64,000 nucleotides of DNA from Sphingobacterium sp. UBA7855 (GTDB lineage: Bacteria > Bacteroidota > Bacteroidia > Sphingobacteriales > Sphingobacteriaceae). The notes below the pieces were generated by a model. The model ran no database searches, was not told the DNA's origin, and saw only the letters and a list, made by a program, of their open reading frames with translations. The stretch spans positions 458,759 to 522,758 of the forward strand of contig DLST01000010.1 in assembly GCA_002500745.1 (NCBI GenBank). The letters run 5' to 3'. Shown here one piece after another: positions 17,964-27,201 of the stretch; the first letter of the stretch is position 1, and each line of letters starts with the position of its first letter. The position numbers and the translations under genes were made by a program.

Positions 17964-18428
17964 ATGTACAACGCAGATGAACAATTCGAAAAATTAGGTT
18001 TGACATTCCCACCAGCACCGGCACCTAAAGGTGTCTATAAACCATACGTCATTGACGGCAAGTACCTGTATCTTTCTGGTCATGGTCCTGTACAAGATGA
18101 TGCTACATTAATTATCGGTCGAATTGGAAGTGATATCAGTCCTGAAGAAGGCAAACTTGCGGCGAGACAAGTTGGTCTAACTATGTTGTCGACCATTAAA
18201 ACCAACTTGGGCTCATTAAACAAAATCAAGCGTGTGATCAAGGTATTGGGTATGGTCAACTGTACCTCGGATTTTCTTTATCATCCAGGCGTAATTAACG
18301 GCTGTAGTGAGCTATTCGCTGCGGTTTGGGGAGAAGAGAATGGTATTGGAACACGTAGTGCAGTTGGATTTGGTTCTTTGCCCGATAATATTCCCGTAGA
18401 AATCGAAGCATTATTTGAGTTATACTAA
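17964..18428 (+). CDS. RidA/YjgF-family protein
   Basis: A 154-residue member of the RidA/YER057c superfamily, longer than the 125-residue archetype and like the YjgH/UK114-type subgroup with a longer N-terminus. Visible: GVYKPYVIDGKYLYLSGHGP, DISPEEGKLAARQVGLTMLSTIKTNLGSLNKIKRVIKVLGMVNC and FGSLPDNIPVEIEALFEL. The canonical arginine that binds the carboxylate (VEIEA R-type position near the C-terminus) is not evident in its usual spot. RidA proteins deaminate reactive enamines and imines released by PLP enzymes, which fits the PLP enzyme immediately downstream. Confidence 0.85.
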   Translation: MYNADEQFEKLGLTFPPAPAPKGVYKPYVIDGKYLYLSGHGPVQDDATLIIGRIGSDISPEEGKLAARQVGLTMLSTIKTNLGSLNKIKRVIKVLGMVNCTSDFLYHPGVINGCSELFAAVWGEENGIGTRSAVGFGSLPDNIPVEIEALFELY

Positions 18429-18438
18429 TCGGAATTGT

Positions 18439-19545
18439 ATGGAAACTTGGTGCCATATACATGATGTCGATGAGGTCGATTCGCCAGCTTTGCTGGTCTA
18501 CCCTGATCGCATTGTCAAGAACATAGATCGCGCTTTACATATTGTGCATGGGCGGGCTGATCGATTGCGGCCGCATATCAAAACGAACAAGTGTCGGGAA
18601 GTATGCCAACTGATGATGGATAAGGGGATTACAAAGTTTAAGTGTGCAACTATTGCAGAAGCTGAACTATTGGGTGTTATCGGTGCAAAAGATGTTTTGC
18701 TGGCATACCAGCTCGTAGGGCCAAAGATAGATCGTTTTTTGAATCTTGTAACCGCCTTTCCAGAGACACATTTTGCCTGTCTTGTGGATCATGTCGATGC
18801 AGCACAGGAGATTTCAAAGCGTAGTCTGTCGAAAGGCTTACGCAGCGCTGTTTATCTCGATGTTAATATTGGCATGGGCCGTACAGGAGTAGCTTTAGAA
18901 GGTATTGAGCGTCTCATTATGGATATCCATCTTTTGGAAGGTATTCAGTTGGTAGGTGTGCATGGTTATGACGGTCATATTCATGACAAAGATTATAAAC
19001 TTCGCGAAAAGCAATCCCAACATTCGTATAGTATACTCGAAACCGCCTATCTTATGGCGCAGGGGTCTACTTCTAAACCGTTGACTAAAGTTATTGGCGG
19101 TTCGCCAAGTTTCCCTTTTCATGCCGAACGAAGCGATGTAGAATGCAGCCCCGGAACGTTTGTGTTTTGGGATTTCGGCTATGCCGAAAATTACGAAGAA
19201 CAGGATTTTATGCTTGCGGCGATACTTCTGACGCGTGTCGTCTCGATTGTTGATCACAAGCACCTTTGTTTGGATCTGGGGTATAAATCAGTTGCATGTG
19301 AATCGCCGCAGCCCCGCGTCAAGTTTTTCGATCCCCGTATAGGCGAAATAAAAATGCAGAGTGAAGAGCATTTGGTTGTTGAAGTTTCCAATACTGCACA
19401 ATTTAATATCGGCGATGCCCTTTATGCCGTGCCAAGGCATATCTGTCCGACAGTAGCTTGTTATGGCGAACTTCAAGTTGTCCATGAACGGCAGGCAGAT
19501 CAAATTTGGACTGTTTATGCGCGAAATAAAAAAATAAATTATTGA
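18439..19545 (+). CDS. D-threonine aldolase / D-serine dehydratase-like PLP enzyme
   Basis: A 368-residue fold-type III PLP enzyme when started at the ATG at 18439, with GGAA upstream; a TTG start at 18415 would overlap the RidA gene. The PLP lysine motif RPHIKTNK (K48) sits near the N-terminus, followed by VDHVDAA, VYLDVNIGMGRTG, GVHGYDGHIHD and VIGGSPSFPFH. The terminal PRHICPTVACYGE carries the H-x-C metal-binding motif of the D-TA/DSD group. Such enzymes cleave D-beta-hydroxy amino acids or deaminate D-serine. Only 1 nt separates it from the dipeptidase gene. Confidence 0.88.
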   Translation: METWCHIHDVDEVDSPALLVYPDRIVKNIDRALHIVHGRADRLRPHIKTNKCREVCQLMMDKGITKFKCATIAEAELLGVIGAKDVLLAYQLVGPKIDRFLNLVTAFPETHFACLVDHVDAAQEISKRSLSKGLRSAVYLDVNIGMGRTGVALEGIERLIMDIHLLEGIQLVGVHGYDGHIHDKDYKLREKQSQHSYSILETAYLMAQGSTSKPLTKVIGGSPSFPFHAERSDVECSPGTFVFWDFGYAENYEEQDFMLAAILLTRVVSIVDHKHLCLDLGYKSVACESPQPRVKFFDPRIGEIKMQSEEHLVVEVSNTAQFNIGDALYAVPRHICPTVACYGELQVVHERQADQIWTVYARNKKINY

Positions 19546-19546
19546 T

Positions 19547-20641
19547 ATGTACGAATTTGAAATGCCATTTCTGGTCGATGCACATTTGGATTTGAGTATG
19601 AACGCCATGGAATGGAATCGGGATCTTCGGTTGCCGATTACTGAACTGAACCGTAGGGAAAAGGGGATGTATGACAAGCCCGATCGGGCTAAGGCGACAG
19701 TCACTTTTGACGAATTGCGTCGTGGTCATATTGGTTTGGTTGTTGCGACACAAATCGCCCGTTTTGTAAAACCCGAGAGTGCTTTGCCAGGCTGGTACTC
19801 GCCGGAACAAGCATGGGCACAAACACAAGGGCAGCTTGCATGGTATAAAGCAATGGAAGCCGATGGACAAATGAAAATGATCTGTACAAAAACTGATCTG
19901 GACCAACATTTGGCGCTCTGGTCAGATGATGGCGATCATGCCGATAAGCCAATCGGGTACCTGCTGAGTCTGGAAGGTGCCGATTCCATTGTAGATATCA
20001 GCTATCTCGAAACAGCCTATAACTATGGTTTAAGAGCGATTGGACCAGCACATTACGGACCGGGTCGATATGCCAATGGGACAGACTCGTCGGGTAAGCT
20101 TAATGAGCAGGGAATAAGGTTATTGGAAGAAATGGAGCGATTGGGGATGATATTGGACGCGACACACCTGAATGATGATGCTTTTTGGGATGCTGTCCAA
20201 CGCTATCAGGGTGCGATTTGGGCCAGCCATAATAACTGTCGCAAGTTTGTGGACCATAACAGGCAGTTCAGTGATGAAATGATCAAGGCTCTTGTAAAGA
20301 AAAAAGCAGTGATCGGGGTAGCGCTCGATGCTTGGATGATGGTGCCGAATTGGGTCCGCGGTGTATCCGATCCTAAAACAAGCAATTGCTCCATGAATAT
20401 CATGGCCAACAATATTGATCATATTTGTCAATTGGCAGGAAATGTCGATCATGTTGGCGTGGGCAGCGACTTAGACGGCGCATTTGGCCGTGAACAGTGT
20501 CCTTATGATCTGGAAACGATTGCTGATATCCAAAAAGTATTTGGCATCTTGTCAAAAAGGGGGTATAATAACACCGATCTTGAAAAGATTGCCAGCAAGA
20601 ACTGGCTTAATTTTATGCGAGATGCATTGCCCGAATCTTAA
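19547..20641 (+). CDS. membrane dipeptidase (M19, renal dipeptidase-like)
   Basis: A 364-residue zinc peptidase of family M19. The metal and substrate motifs are DAHLDLSMN (H and D ligands), SLEGADSI (bridging Glu), DATHLNDDAFWD, WASHNNCRKFVDHNRQFSDEMIKALV and GVGSDLDGAFG (active-site Asp). Family members hydrolyse dipeptides, often with D-residues at the C-terminal position. No signal peptide is seen, so it is likely cytosolic. It is the fourth gene of the GntP/RidA/D-TA run, consistent with releasing D-amino acids for the preceding enzyme. Confidence 0.9.
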   Translation: MYEFEMPFLVDAHLDLSMNAMEWNRDLRLPITELNRREKGMYDKPDRAKATVTFDELRRGHIGLVVATQIARFVKPESALPGWYSPEQAWAQTQGQLAWYKAMEADGQMKMICTKTDLDQHLALWSDDGDHADKPIGYLLSLEGADSIVDISYLETAYNYGLRAIGPAHYGPGRYANGTDSSGKLNEQGIRLLEEMERLGMILDATHLNDDAFWDAVQRYQGAIWASHNNCRKFVDHNRQFSDEMIKALVKKKAVIGVALDAWMMVPNWVRGVSDPKTSNCSMNIMANNIDHICQLAGNVDHVGVGSDLDGAFGREQCPYDLETIADIQKVFGILSKRGYNNTDLEKIASKNWLNFMRDALPES

Positions 20642-20855
20642 GAATAAAATAGAGTTCTATTTGAGCTTGTATAGAGCAATGACAACCGAAGACAATAGCC
20701 TGATTAATCGATAGTCACTCGAGGACAACGAGCGCGTTACTTCAGTAATCATGTCTCTCTATATTGTTTTGAATATCAATAATATAAGGTGTCTATGTGG
20801 TCATTTAAAACCGATGAAATAAATCAAAACAAACACCTCCAACACCAATTAATAG

Positions 20856-22098
20856 ATGAAACCAGTATTACGCGTGCAATTGTCCCTGATGATGTTTTTA
20901 GAATATTTTATGAAAGGGGCTTGGTTTGTAACTTTGGGAACATACCTTATTAAATCGCTAAATGCCTCGGGTATGGAGGTCGCAAATATTTTTGCGACAC
21001 AATCCCTTGGTGCTGTATTTGCTCCTTTTTTTGTGGGTTTTGTCGCCGACAGATATTTTAATGCCGAGCGGGTACTTTCAGCATTACATCTCCTTGGAGC
21101 TGCACTACTTTACGGGATGTCGCAGGCACCCGATGCGACACATTTTTATCCCTATGTATTTGTTTATTTTATGGCTTACATGTCTTCGCTATCCTTATCC
21201 AATGGGATGGCATTCCGGCATATTGAAGACGCGAAGAAGTATTTTCCGGGGGTACGCGTGTGGGGAACGATCGGTTGGATCTGTTCGGGACTAGTGATCA
21301 GTTATTTGTTCCGTTGGGATGCTCCCGAATCGATACAGGCAGGTGCCCTGCATAATACCTTTATTATGGGCGCGGTTTGTTCGTTGTTACTGGCATGCTT
21401 TAGTCTGGCCCTGCCAAAAACTCCACCTCAGGTGAAACTCAGGGATGAAAAATTTGATTTTGGAAACGCAATTGGTTTGGATGCATTGAAGCTTTTAAAA
21501 CAGCGGAGTTTTCTGATTTTTTTTTGTAACAGCAATTGTCATCTGTATTCCCATTTCGTTCTATTATCAAAATGCGAACCCATTTTTGGTCAACGCCGGA
21601 ATACCGAACCCCACAGCAAAAATGGCGTTGGGGCAATTTTCCGAAGCCATCTGCCTGTTGTTGATTCCATTTTTCTTTAGACGCTTGGGGTATAAAAAGA
21701 TGATTTTACTGGGCATTGCGGCCTGGGCACTTCGCTATTTGTTTTTTGCCTACGGCGACGGACAGGAACGGTCATTCTTATTGCTATTCGGAATTTTATT
21801 GCATGGCATCTGCTATGATTTTATGTTCGTAGTGGGGCAGATCTATACCGATCGAATTGCTGGTGAAAAATACAAAGCTTCTGCACAGGGGCTTATTACC
21901 ATTGCGATGTATGGTGTTGGGATGCTGATCGGATTTTGGGTTGCCGGTGCTGTTTCAGATTACCTGAAAACAGCTTATGCTGCTCAATTTTGGGAATATC
22001 TTTGGTTTATTCCGGCAGGTATTTCTGGTTTTTGTCTTTTGCTATTTGCCCTGTTTTTTAAAGAGGAGAAAACGGTGCCGGATATGAAAGCCAGTTAA
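20856..22098 (+). pseudogene. MFS nucleoside:H+ symporter-like carrier, frameshifted
   Basis: Two overlapping frames together encode one NupG/XapB-type MFS transporter of about 413 residues. The first half (from 20856) opens with QLSLMMFLEYFMKGAWFVTLGTYL and runs to FLIFF. After the T9 run at 21517-21525 the reading leaves frame. Removing one T restores FLIFFVTAIVICIPISFYY and joins cleanly to the second half, which begins AGIPNPTAKMALGQFSEAICLLLIPFFF and ends 22098. It is separated from the dipeptidase gene by 214 bp, so it may have its own promoter. The extra base could be a real mutation, a phase-variable tract or a sequencing error. Confidence 0.8.
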
Positions 22099-22194
22099 AG
22101 ATGCGCTATGTTCAATTAGAGCTAGAATGTTCATAAAAAACGATAACATGGAGCATCTTTGATGGGAAGGCGCTCCATGTCTTGAAAATGCCTA

Positions 22195-22539
22195 TTAGAT
22201 CATATTGAACCATTCCTGGTATTTTTCACCGATGAAGGGGAGTGGTTTCCGCTCTCCGGAAAATGCGGATATTAATCCTAATATAAGAGCAATAAGTAGG
22301 AGCAATCCAACAATACTAATGGCGATTCCGCCAATACCTGGAACAAAACGTAAAAGTCCCAAAGCCATTCCTGTTACTGAAATGCCTATACTTTGTCGGA
22401 TATGGAATTGCGCTAAAGCAGTCTTTTCCTTGTTGTTCATGATGATGGCTGCAACAAGGCCGATGATGGTTAAGTAAGAAATAATAGCAATTGTTTTTCC
22501 GTCATTTGACGTAGCTTTCTGAATAGGGGTTCTCTCCAT
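22195..22539 (-). CDS. small DUF4870-like membrane protein
   Basis: A 114-residue protein with three hydrophobic segments: a first near residues 15-35 (IAIISYLTIIGLVAAIIM), a second near 49-68 and a third near 70-92. The sequence NKEKTALAQFHIRQSIGISV between the first two resembles the Tic20-like/DUF4870 signature, in which a short cytosolic loop carries HxRQ. The ATG is preceded by AAAGGA. No partner gene; function unknown. Confidence 0.65.
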   Translation of the reverse strand: MERTPIQKATSNDGKTIAIISYLTIIGLVAAIIMNNKEKTALAQFHIRQSIGISVTGMALGLLRFVPGIGGIAISIVGLLLLIALILGLISAFSGERKPLPFIGEKYQEWFNMI

Positions 22540-22633
22540 GATCCTTTATTGTAAAATGTTTGACTTAAATATTTAAGACAAATTTAGGAGAGATATCCCT
22601 TCTATCCTTTAGCTGAATTCAGGGATATTTTAA

Positions 22634-24415
22634 TTATCCTTCGACACTTTCCAGTAATTGCTTTTCATGGAGTTCAAAATATTCACCTCTTTTCTCCATC
22701 AATTCAGCATGTGTACCCTGTTCTACAATTTCGCCTTGATCCATCACCAATATATGGTCTGCATTCTTGATTGTCGAGATTCGATGGGCAATAAAAATAC
22801 AGGTCTTGCCTTTCATGATGCGGCTTAGCGAACGAAGAATTGTTTCTTCTGTTTTTGTATCCACGGCTGAAAGACAGTCATCAAAAATCAATACTTTGGG
22901 TTCCTTAATTAAAGCGCGTGCGATGGAAACCCGTTGTTTTTGTCCACCGGAGAGGGTGATACCACGTTCCCCAACGGCGGTTTCAAATCCATCTTCAAAA
23001 GCTATGATATTGTCGTATACAGCGGCATCTTTGGCGGCCTGTTCCACTTGTTCCTGTGTAAAGTGGTCTAAACCAAAGCCTATATTATTGGCAATGGTAT
23101 CTGAAAATAGGAAAACATCTTGTGGGACAAATCCAACTTGTTGGCGCAAGCTTTTGAAATCAAGGTTTTTAATTTCTAGACTATCATAATGAATACTTCC
23201 TTTGTCGATATCATACATCCGAAGGAGTAAGTTGGCCAGCGTGGATTTTCCGGAGCCTGTTTTTCCGATAATAGCAAGTGTTTTGCCAACCGGAATTTGG
23301 AACGATATATTTTTAATCGCCTGAATACCTGTTTCCGGATAGGTAAAGGAGATTCCATCAACCTTGATCTCACCCGCGAGTTCTTTGGTAGCTGTTCCGT
23401 TAACAATAGGAGATTCCGTTTGAAGGAATTCGTTGATGCGTTTTTGTGAGGCCGCAGCACGTTGTACCAATGAGGTAACCCAAGCCAAAGACATGGCCGG
23501 GAAAGTCAACTGGTTGACATAGATGATAAACTCAGCGATGTTTCCGGCAGTCACTGTTCCTTTGGCAACTTCAATTCCACCGATATAAATGGTGATTACC
23601 GTACTAAGCCCAATAAGCAATAGAATAAGCGGAAAGAAAACAGCCTGCACTTTGACGAGATCAAGAGCCGTGTTGCGGTAAATGGTACTTTCCTTCTCAA
23701 ATTCCTGCATTTTATTTTGTTCTCTGGTATAGGTCTTGATGACGCGGATACCTGCAAAAGTTTCCTGCACGAAAGAAGAAAGCTTCGCCAGTTGTTTCTG
23801 TATTTTTAAGCTACGCTTGTTAATAATCTTGTTGACAAATAAAATAATAACCGATAGGACCGGTATTGGCGCCAATGCATAAGTAGCCAAGCGTCCATTG
23901 ACACTATACATCGCATAGATGACCATGATCGATAAAACTACGGTATTGATCGCATACATGATGGCGGGTCCGAGGTAGTTACGTACCTGATTGACATCTT
24001 CGGTGGCTCGGCTCATGAGATCTCCGGTATTGTTTTTCCGAAAGAAACCGAAGTTTAAATCTTGGTAATGATTATAGATCTCATTTTTGAGGTCGTATTC
24101 AATATAACGCGACGTTAAAATGATCGTCTGACGCATAAAGAATAAAAATATGCCCCGCAAGAGCGAAAGTAGGAGAACGACGAAACCAAAAAATAGGAGA
24201 CTGGTGCCAAATACCTGGTAGATGAGTTCCTGTCTGTCGAAACCATCAAATAGACGGTATAGATAGATATTTTCCTGTACCAAATCAAATGCTTCGCGGA
24301 TTACCTTTGCAGGCAATACCCCGAAATAGTTGGAGATGATAACAAAAATAACCCCTGGAACCAGTTTCCAGCGGTATTTATAAAAGTACTTATTTAAGTA
24401 GGCGAGATCCTTCAT
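22634..24415 (-). CDS. ABC exporter, fused permease/ATPase (MsbA/MdlB-like)
   Basis: A 593-residue half-transporter. An N-terminal six-TM ABC type 1 domain (about 1-310) is followed by a nucleotide-binding domain with Walker A GKTGSGKST near residue 380, Q-loop FVPQD, signature LSGGQKQR, Walker B VLIFDDCLSAVD and the switch His in FIAHR. The Walker B glutamate position reads Cys (DDCLS rather than DE), unusual though it also occurs in some heterodimer half-subunits. It is therefore worth asking whether it works with a partner. A TACTTTTG -7 box ends 10 nt before the ATG. Substrate unknown. Confidence 0.9.
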   Translation of the reverse strand: MKDLAYLNKYFYKYRWKLVPGVIFVIISNYFGVLPAKVIREAFDLVQENIYLYRLFDGFDRQELIYQVFGTSLLFFGFVVLLLSLLRGIFLFFMRQTIILTSRYIEYDLKNEIYNHYQDLNFGFFRKNNTGDLMSRATEDVNQVRNYLGPAIMYAINTVVLSIMVIYAMYSVNGRLATYALAPIPVLSVIILFVNKIINKRSLKIQKQLAKLSSFVQETFAGIRVIKTYTREQNKMQEFEKESTIYRNTALDLVKVQAVFFPLILLLIGLSTVITIYIGGIEVAKGTVTAGNIAEFIIYVNQLTFPAMSLAWVTSLVQRAAASQKRINEFLQTESPIVNGTATKELAGEIKVDGISFTYPETGIQAIKNISFQIPVGKTLAIIGKTGSGKSTLANLLLRMYDIDKGSIHYDSLEIKNLDFKSLRQQVGFVPQDVFLFSDTIANNIGFGLDHFTQEQVEQAAKDAAVYDNIIAFEDGFETAVGERGITLSGGQKQRVSIARALIKEPKVLIFDDCLSAVDTKTEETILRSLSRIMKGKTCIFIAHRISTIKNADHILVMDQGEIVEQGTHAELMEKRGEYFELHEKQLLESVEG

Positions 24416-24542
24416 ATTACGAATACAAAAGTAGGACTAATTCATCAAAATGCTTTACGATTTAAGTGAATTTACTGTCATTCGGAAATCAAATGTTAAG
24501 TCTTGGATAAAAAAAGTTGTTATGCACAACGAATAATTTTCC

Positions 24543-24550
24543 TACTTTTG
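24543..24550 (+). promoter_or_regulatory. -7 box of leucine-dehydrogenase-like gene
   Basis: TACTTTTG, matching TAnnTTTG, ends 46 nt before the ATG at 24597. A TTG lies 23 nt upstream, a weak -33 candidate. Confidence 0.5.
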
Positions 24551-24596
24551 CATCAAGTACCTTAAAAAATTAAAACAAATTAGAGTAGTACATTTT

Positions 24597-25676
24597 ATGT
24601 CAACATCTCAAAATTCTATTTTTGAATTGATGAGCCAGTCTGGCCATCAAAACTTATTTTTCTGTAATGATGAATTGGTGGGCTTGAAAGCTATCGTTGC
24701 GATCCATGACACAACCTTAGGGCCAGCGATAGGAGGGGTTCGTATGTTACCATACGAAAGTACAGAAGAAGCTATTGAGGATGCTTTACGTTTATCCAAG
24801 GCCATTACGTATAAATCAGCCATCACTGGATTGAATTTAGGCGGTGGTAGTGCTGTTATTATTGGGAATAGCCGTTTGGACAAATCTGAGGTTTTATTGC
24901 GCCGTTTTGGCCAGTTTATTGAAGGATTGAATGGTAATTTCATTGCTTCTTTGGATGTAGGTACCACACAACGCGATTTAGAACATATTTATACCGAAAC
25001 TGACCATGTTGCTGGTTTACCAAAAGCAATTCATGGCAGTGGTGTCGGTGATCCTTCGATCTTCGCTGCTCAAGGTGTTTATTTCGGTATAAAAGCCTGC
25101 TTAAAGGAATTATACGGATCGGAAAATGTTGCTGGTAAAAAAGTTATTGTGCATGGCGTAGGTGGAGTTGGCGAGCGTTTAATTGCAATGTTACGTGAAG
25201 AGAATGCGCGTGTATATGTCAGCGATATTACGGAAGAAAAAATGTTGAAAGTAGCGGCCAAGTACAAAGCTGAGCCAATACCTTACGGTGAAGTATTTGA
25301 TCACGAATTTGACGTATATTCTCCCTGTGCATTAGGTGGTACGGTAAATCCAGAATCCGCGCAGAAAATGCAATGTAAAGTTATTGCCGGTTCGGCGAAT
25401 AATCAATTGAAAGACGAACATGTTACAAGTTCTATCCTTCATGAAAGAGGTATATTATACGCCCCTGACTATTTGATCAACGCCGGTGCATTAATTGGCT
25501 GTTATTCAGAAATTCAAAATTATGGCGTAGATCACACTGAATTTGTGATCAAAAATATTTATAATGCGACTAGAGACGTATTGAAAAAATCAAAAGAAGA
25601 GAATATTTCTACTTTTGAAGCGGCTAATCGCATCGCGGAGAAGCGTATCCAAGATATTAAAAAAATCAAGCGATAG
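24597..25676 (+). CDS. Glu/Leu/Phe/Val dehydrogenase family protein, catalytic lysine replaced
   Basis: A 359-residue protein over its full length like leucine dehydrogenases that reversibly oxidise branched-chain amino acids with NAD+. It retains IGGVRML, TYKSAITGLNLGGG, GVGDPS and the Rossmann GVGGVGERL plus SPCALGGTVN region. However, the segment that is normally GGGKAVI reads GGGSAVI: Ser85 (AGT at 24849-24851) replaces the lysine thought to be essential for catalysis, while K73 is kept. The usual TAEDVG segment reads IASLDVG. It could be a regulatory or diverged paralogue. nusB lies 60 bp downstream in the same direction. Confidence 0.85.
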   Translation: MSTSQNSIFELMSQSGHQNLFFCNDELVGLKAIVAIHDTTLGPAIGGVRMLPYESTEEAIEDALRLSKAITYKSAITGLNLGGGSAVIIGNSRLDKSEVLLRRFGQFIEGLNGNFIASLDVGTTQRDLEHIYTETDHVAGLPKAIHGSGVGDPSIFAAQGVYFGIKACLKELYGSENVAGKKVIVHGVGGVGERLIAMLREENARVYVSDITEEKMLKVAAKYKAEPIPYGEVFDHEFDVYSPCALGGTVNPESAQKMQCKVIAGSANNQLKDEHVTSSILHERGILYAPDYLINAGALIGCYSEIQNYGVDHTEFVIKNIYNATRDVLKKSKEENISTFEAANRIAEKRIQDIKKIKR

Positions 25677-25736
25677 TCTTCATCCCAAAATCGTTCTTAT
25701 TTATTATTTTATAAAAAAATCGTTCTTTAAATTACT

Positions 25737-26684
25737 ATGTTAAACAGGAGACACCTGAGGGTAAAAGTAGTGCAAACGCTTTATGCGTACAGTCTTTCAG
25801 AAGATAAAGACATCAAAACATTTGAGAAAGCACTATTAAAAAATGTGGATGAAGTTTATGAGATGTATATATGGACACTGAATCTTTTAGATGAAGTATC
25901 TGATTATGTCTTAATAGATGCAGAGGGTAGGGCTAATAAGTTTTTACCAACTGAAAAAGACTTGTCTTTAACGACCAAGTTAAGTACAAACACTTTTATT
26001 GAGTCATTGAGACAAAATCCACAATATGGGGAAGGTGTCAAAAAATATAAGATTTCCTGGAGCTTTGATCCGGAGATCGTGCGCACTGTATTTTTGCAGT
26101 TAAAGGATTCTGAAGCTTATTTGGAGTACTTGCAACAAGAAGATCGCTCGATCGGTACGGAAAAGGATATCATCAAGCATATCTTTAAAAAGATCATCTT
26201 AAAATCGCCGGTTATTGAGCAGGTTTTTGAAGAAAAATTCATCAACTGGCCGGTGGATAAAGAAGTATTGCAGGCTTTGATCGCGAAGACTTTTAAGAAT
26301 TTTAGTTCTGAAGATCCACGAAAAAATAAACTTGCAGAAATTACGCAAAATTGGAATGATGATAGCGACTATATTATTGCATTGTTGGGTAAAACAATCC
26401 GCAATACAAATGAGTATCAAAAGCTTATCTCGGAGAAAACCAAGAATTGGGAGTCAGATCGTATTGCTTTAATGGATACATTATTGATGCGTATGGCAAT
26501 ATGTGAGTTGGTTAATTTTCCATCGATTCCTGTAAAAGTAACAATAAATGAGTATATTGAAATTTCTAAGGTATTCAGTACATTGAAAAGTAATACATTT
26601 ATTAATGGTATCTTAGATAAAATATTGAGCGATCTGAATCAACAGGGAAGAATCCAGAAGGCAGGTCGCGGTTTAAAAGATTAA
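25737..26684 (+). CDS. nusB: transcription antitermination factor NusB
   Basis: A 315-residue NusB of the long Bacteroidota type. The start MLNRRHLRVKVVQTLYAYS is the classic NusB opening, there is an inserted middle region, and the C-terminal domain ends with LMDTLLMRMAICELVNFPSIPVKVTINEYIEISKVFSTLKSNTFINGILDKI. NusB with NusE binds boxA RNA to support rRNA antitermination. It is followed by the DUF1573 and yajC genes at 26-29 bp spacing, suggesting one transcript. Confidence 0.92.
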   Translation: MLNRRHLRVKVVQTLYAYSLSEDKDIKTFEKALLKNVDEVYEMYIWTLNLLDEVSDYVLIDAEGRANKFLPTEKDLSLTTKLSTNTFIESLRQNPQYGEGVKKYKISWSFDPEIVRTVFLQLKDSEAYLEYLQQEDRSIGTEKDIIKHIFKKIILKSPVIEQVFEEKFINWPVDKEVLQALIAKTFKNFSSEDPRKNKLAEITQNWNDDSDYIIALLGKTIRNTNEYQKLISEKTKNWESDRIALMDTLLMRMAICELVNFPSIPVKVTINEYIEISKVFSTLKSNTFINGILDKILSDLNQQGRIQKAGRGLKD

Positions 26685-26713
26685 AACCAAACGCGCATAA
26701 ATAATTTATACGA

Positions 26714-27175
26714 ATGAAAAACTTTGGCAAATATTCAGTTTTAGCGTTGTCGGCAGTACTTTTATTTTCTTGCGGAAATGCACAAAAGGGAAAAGAAGAA
26801 GGAACCAAGACAGCGACTGAAACAGCAGCTGCAGATAGCCTTTCTAAGGCAGCGGCACAATTGGGAAAAGTAGAATTTGAAGAGTCTGCATTTGATTTCG
26901 GTCAGGTAAAGGAAGGCGCACAGGTAAAACATACCTTTGTGTTGAAAAATTCGGGTGATGCACCTGTTATTATCTCGAAAGTGACTGCTTCATGTGGTTG
27001 TACACAGCCTGAGTTTTCGAAAAGTCCTATTTTGCCAGGTGGAAAATCTGAGATCCATGTAACTTTCAATAGTGAAGGACAAGTTGGTAAACAGCAGAAG
27101 ATCATTACGATTCAATCCAATGCTTCCAATGGCTTAACAACGGTGCAGCTCAAAGGCGAAGTATTAGCGAAATAA
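26714..27175 (+). CDS. DUF1573 domain lipoprotein
   Basis: A 153-residue lipoprotein. The signal ends LLFSC with lipidation at Cys20, followed by a low-complexity KGKEEGTKTATETAAADS linker. A single immunoglobulin-like DUF1573 domain follows (about 50-153), with FDFGQVKEGAQVKHTFVLKNSGDAPVIISKVTASCGCT and the closing strands QLKGEVLAK. The CGC motif is family-typical. The role is unknown; these are common envelope proteins in Bacteroidota. It lies in a conserved-looking nusB/yajC context. Confidence 0.88.
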   Translation: MKNFGKYSVLALSAVLLFSCGNAQKGKEEGTKTATETAAADSLSKAAAQLGKVEFEESAFDFGQVKEGAQVKHTFVLKNSGDAPVIISKVTASCGCTQPEFSKSPILPGGKSEIHVTFNSEGQVGKQQKIITIQSNASNGLTTVQLKGEVLAK

Positions 27176-27201
27176 CACATTATTAAAAGATATAATTACA
27201 A

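Noticed and set aside
24597..25676. Treating the GGGS leucine-dehydrogenase-like gene as a pseudogene
   Set aside because: The frame is full length with all other motifs intact, so an altered protein is more likely than a dead gene.
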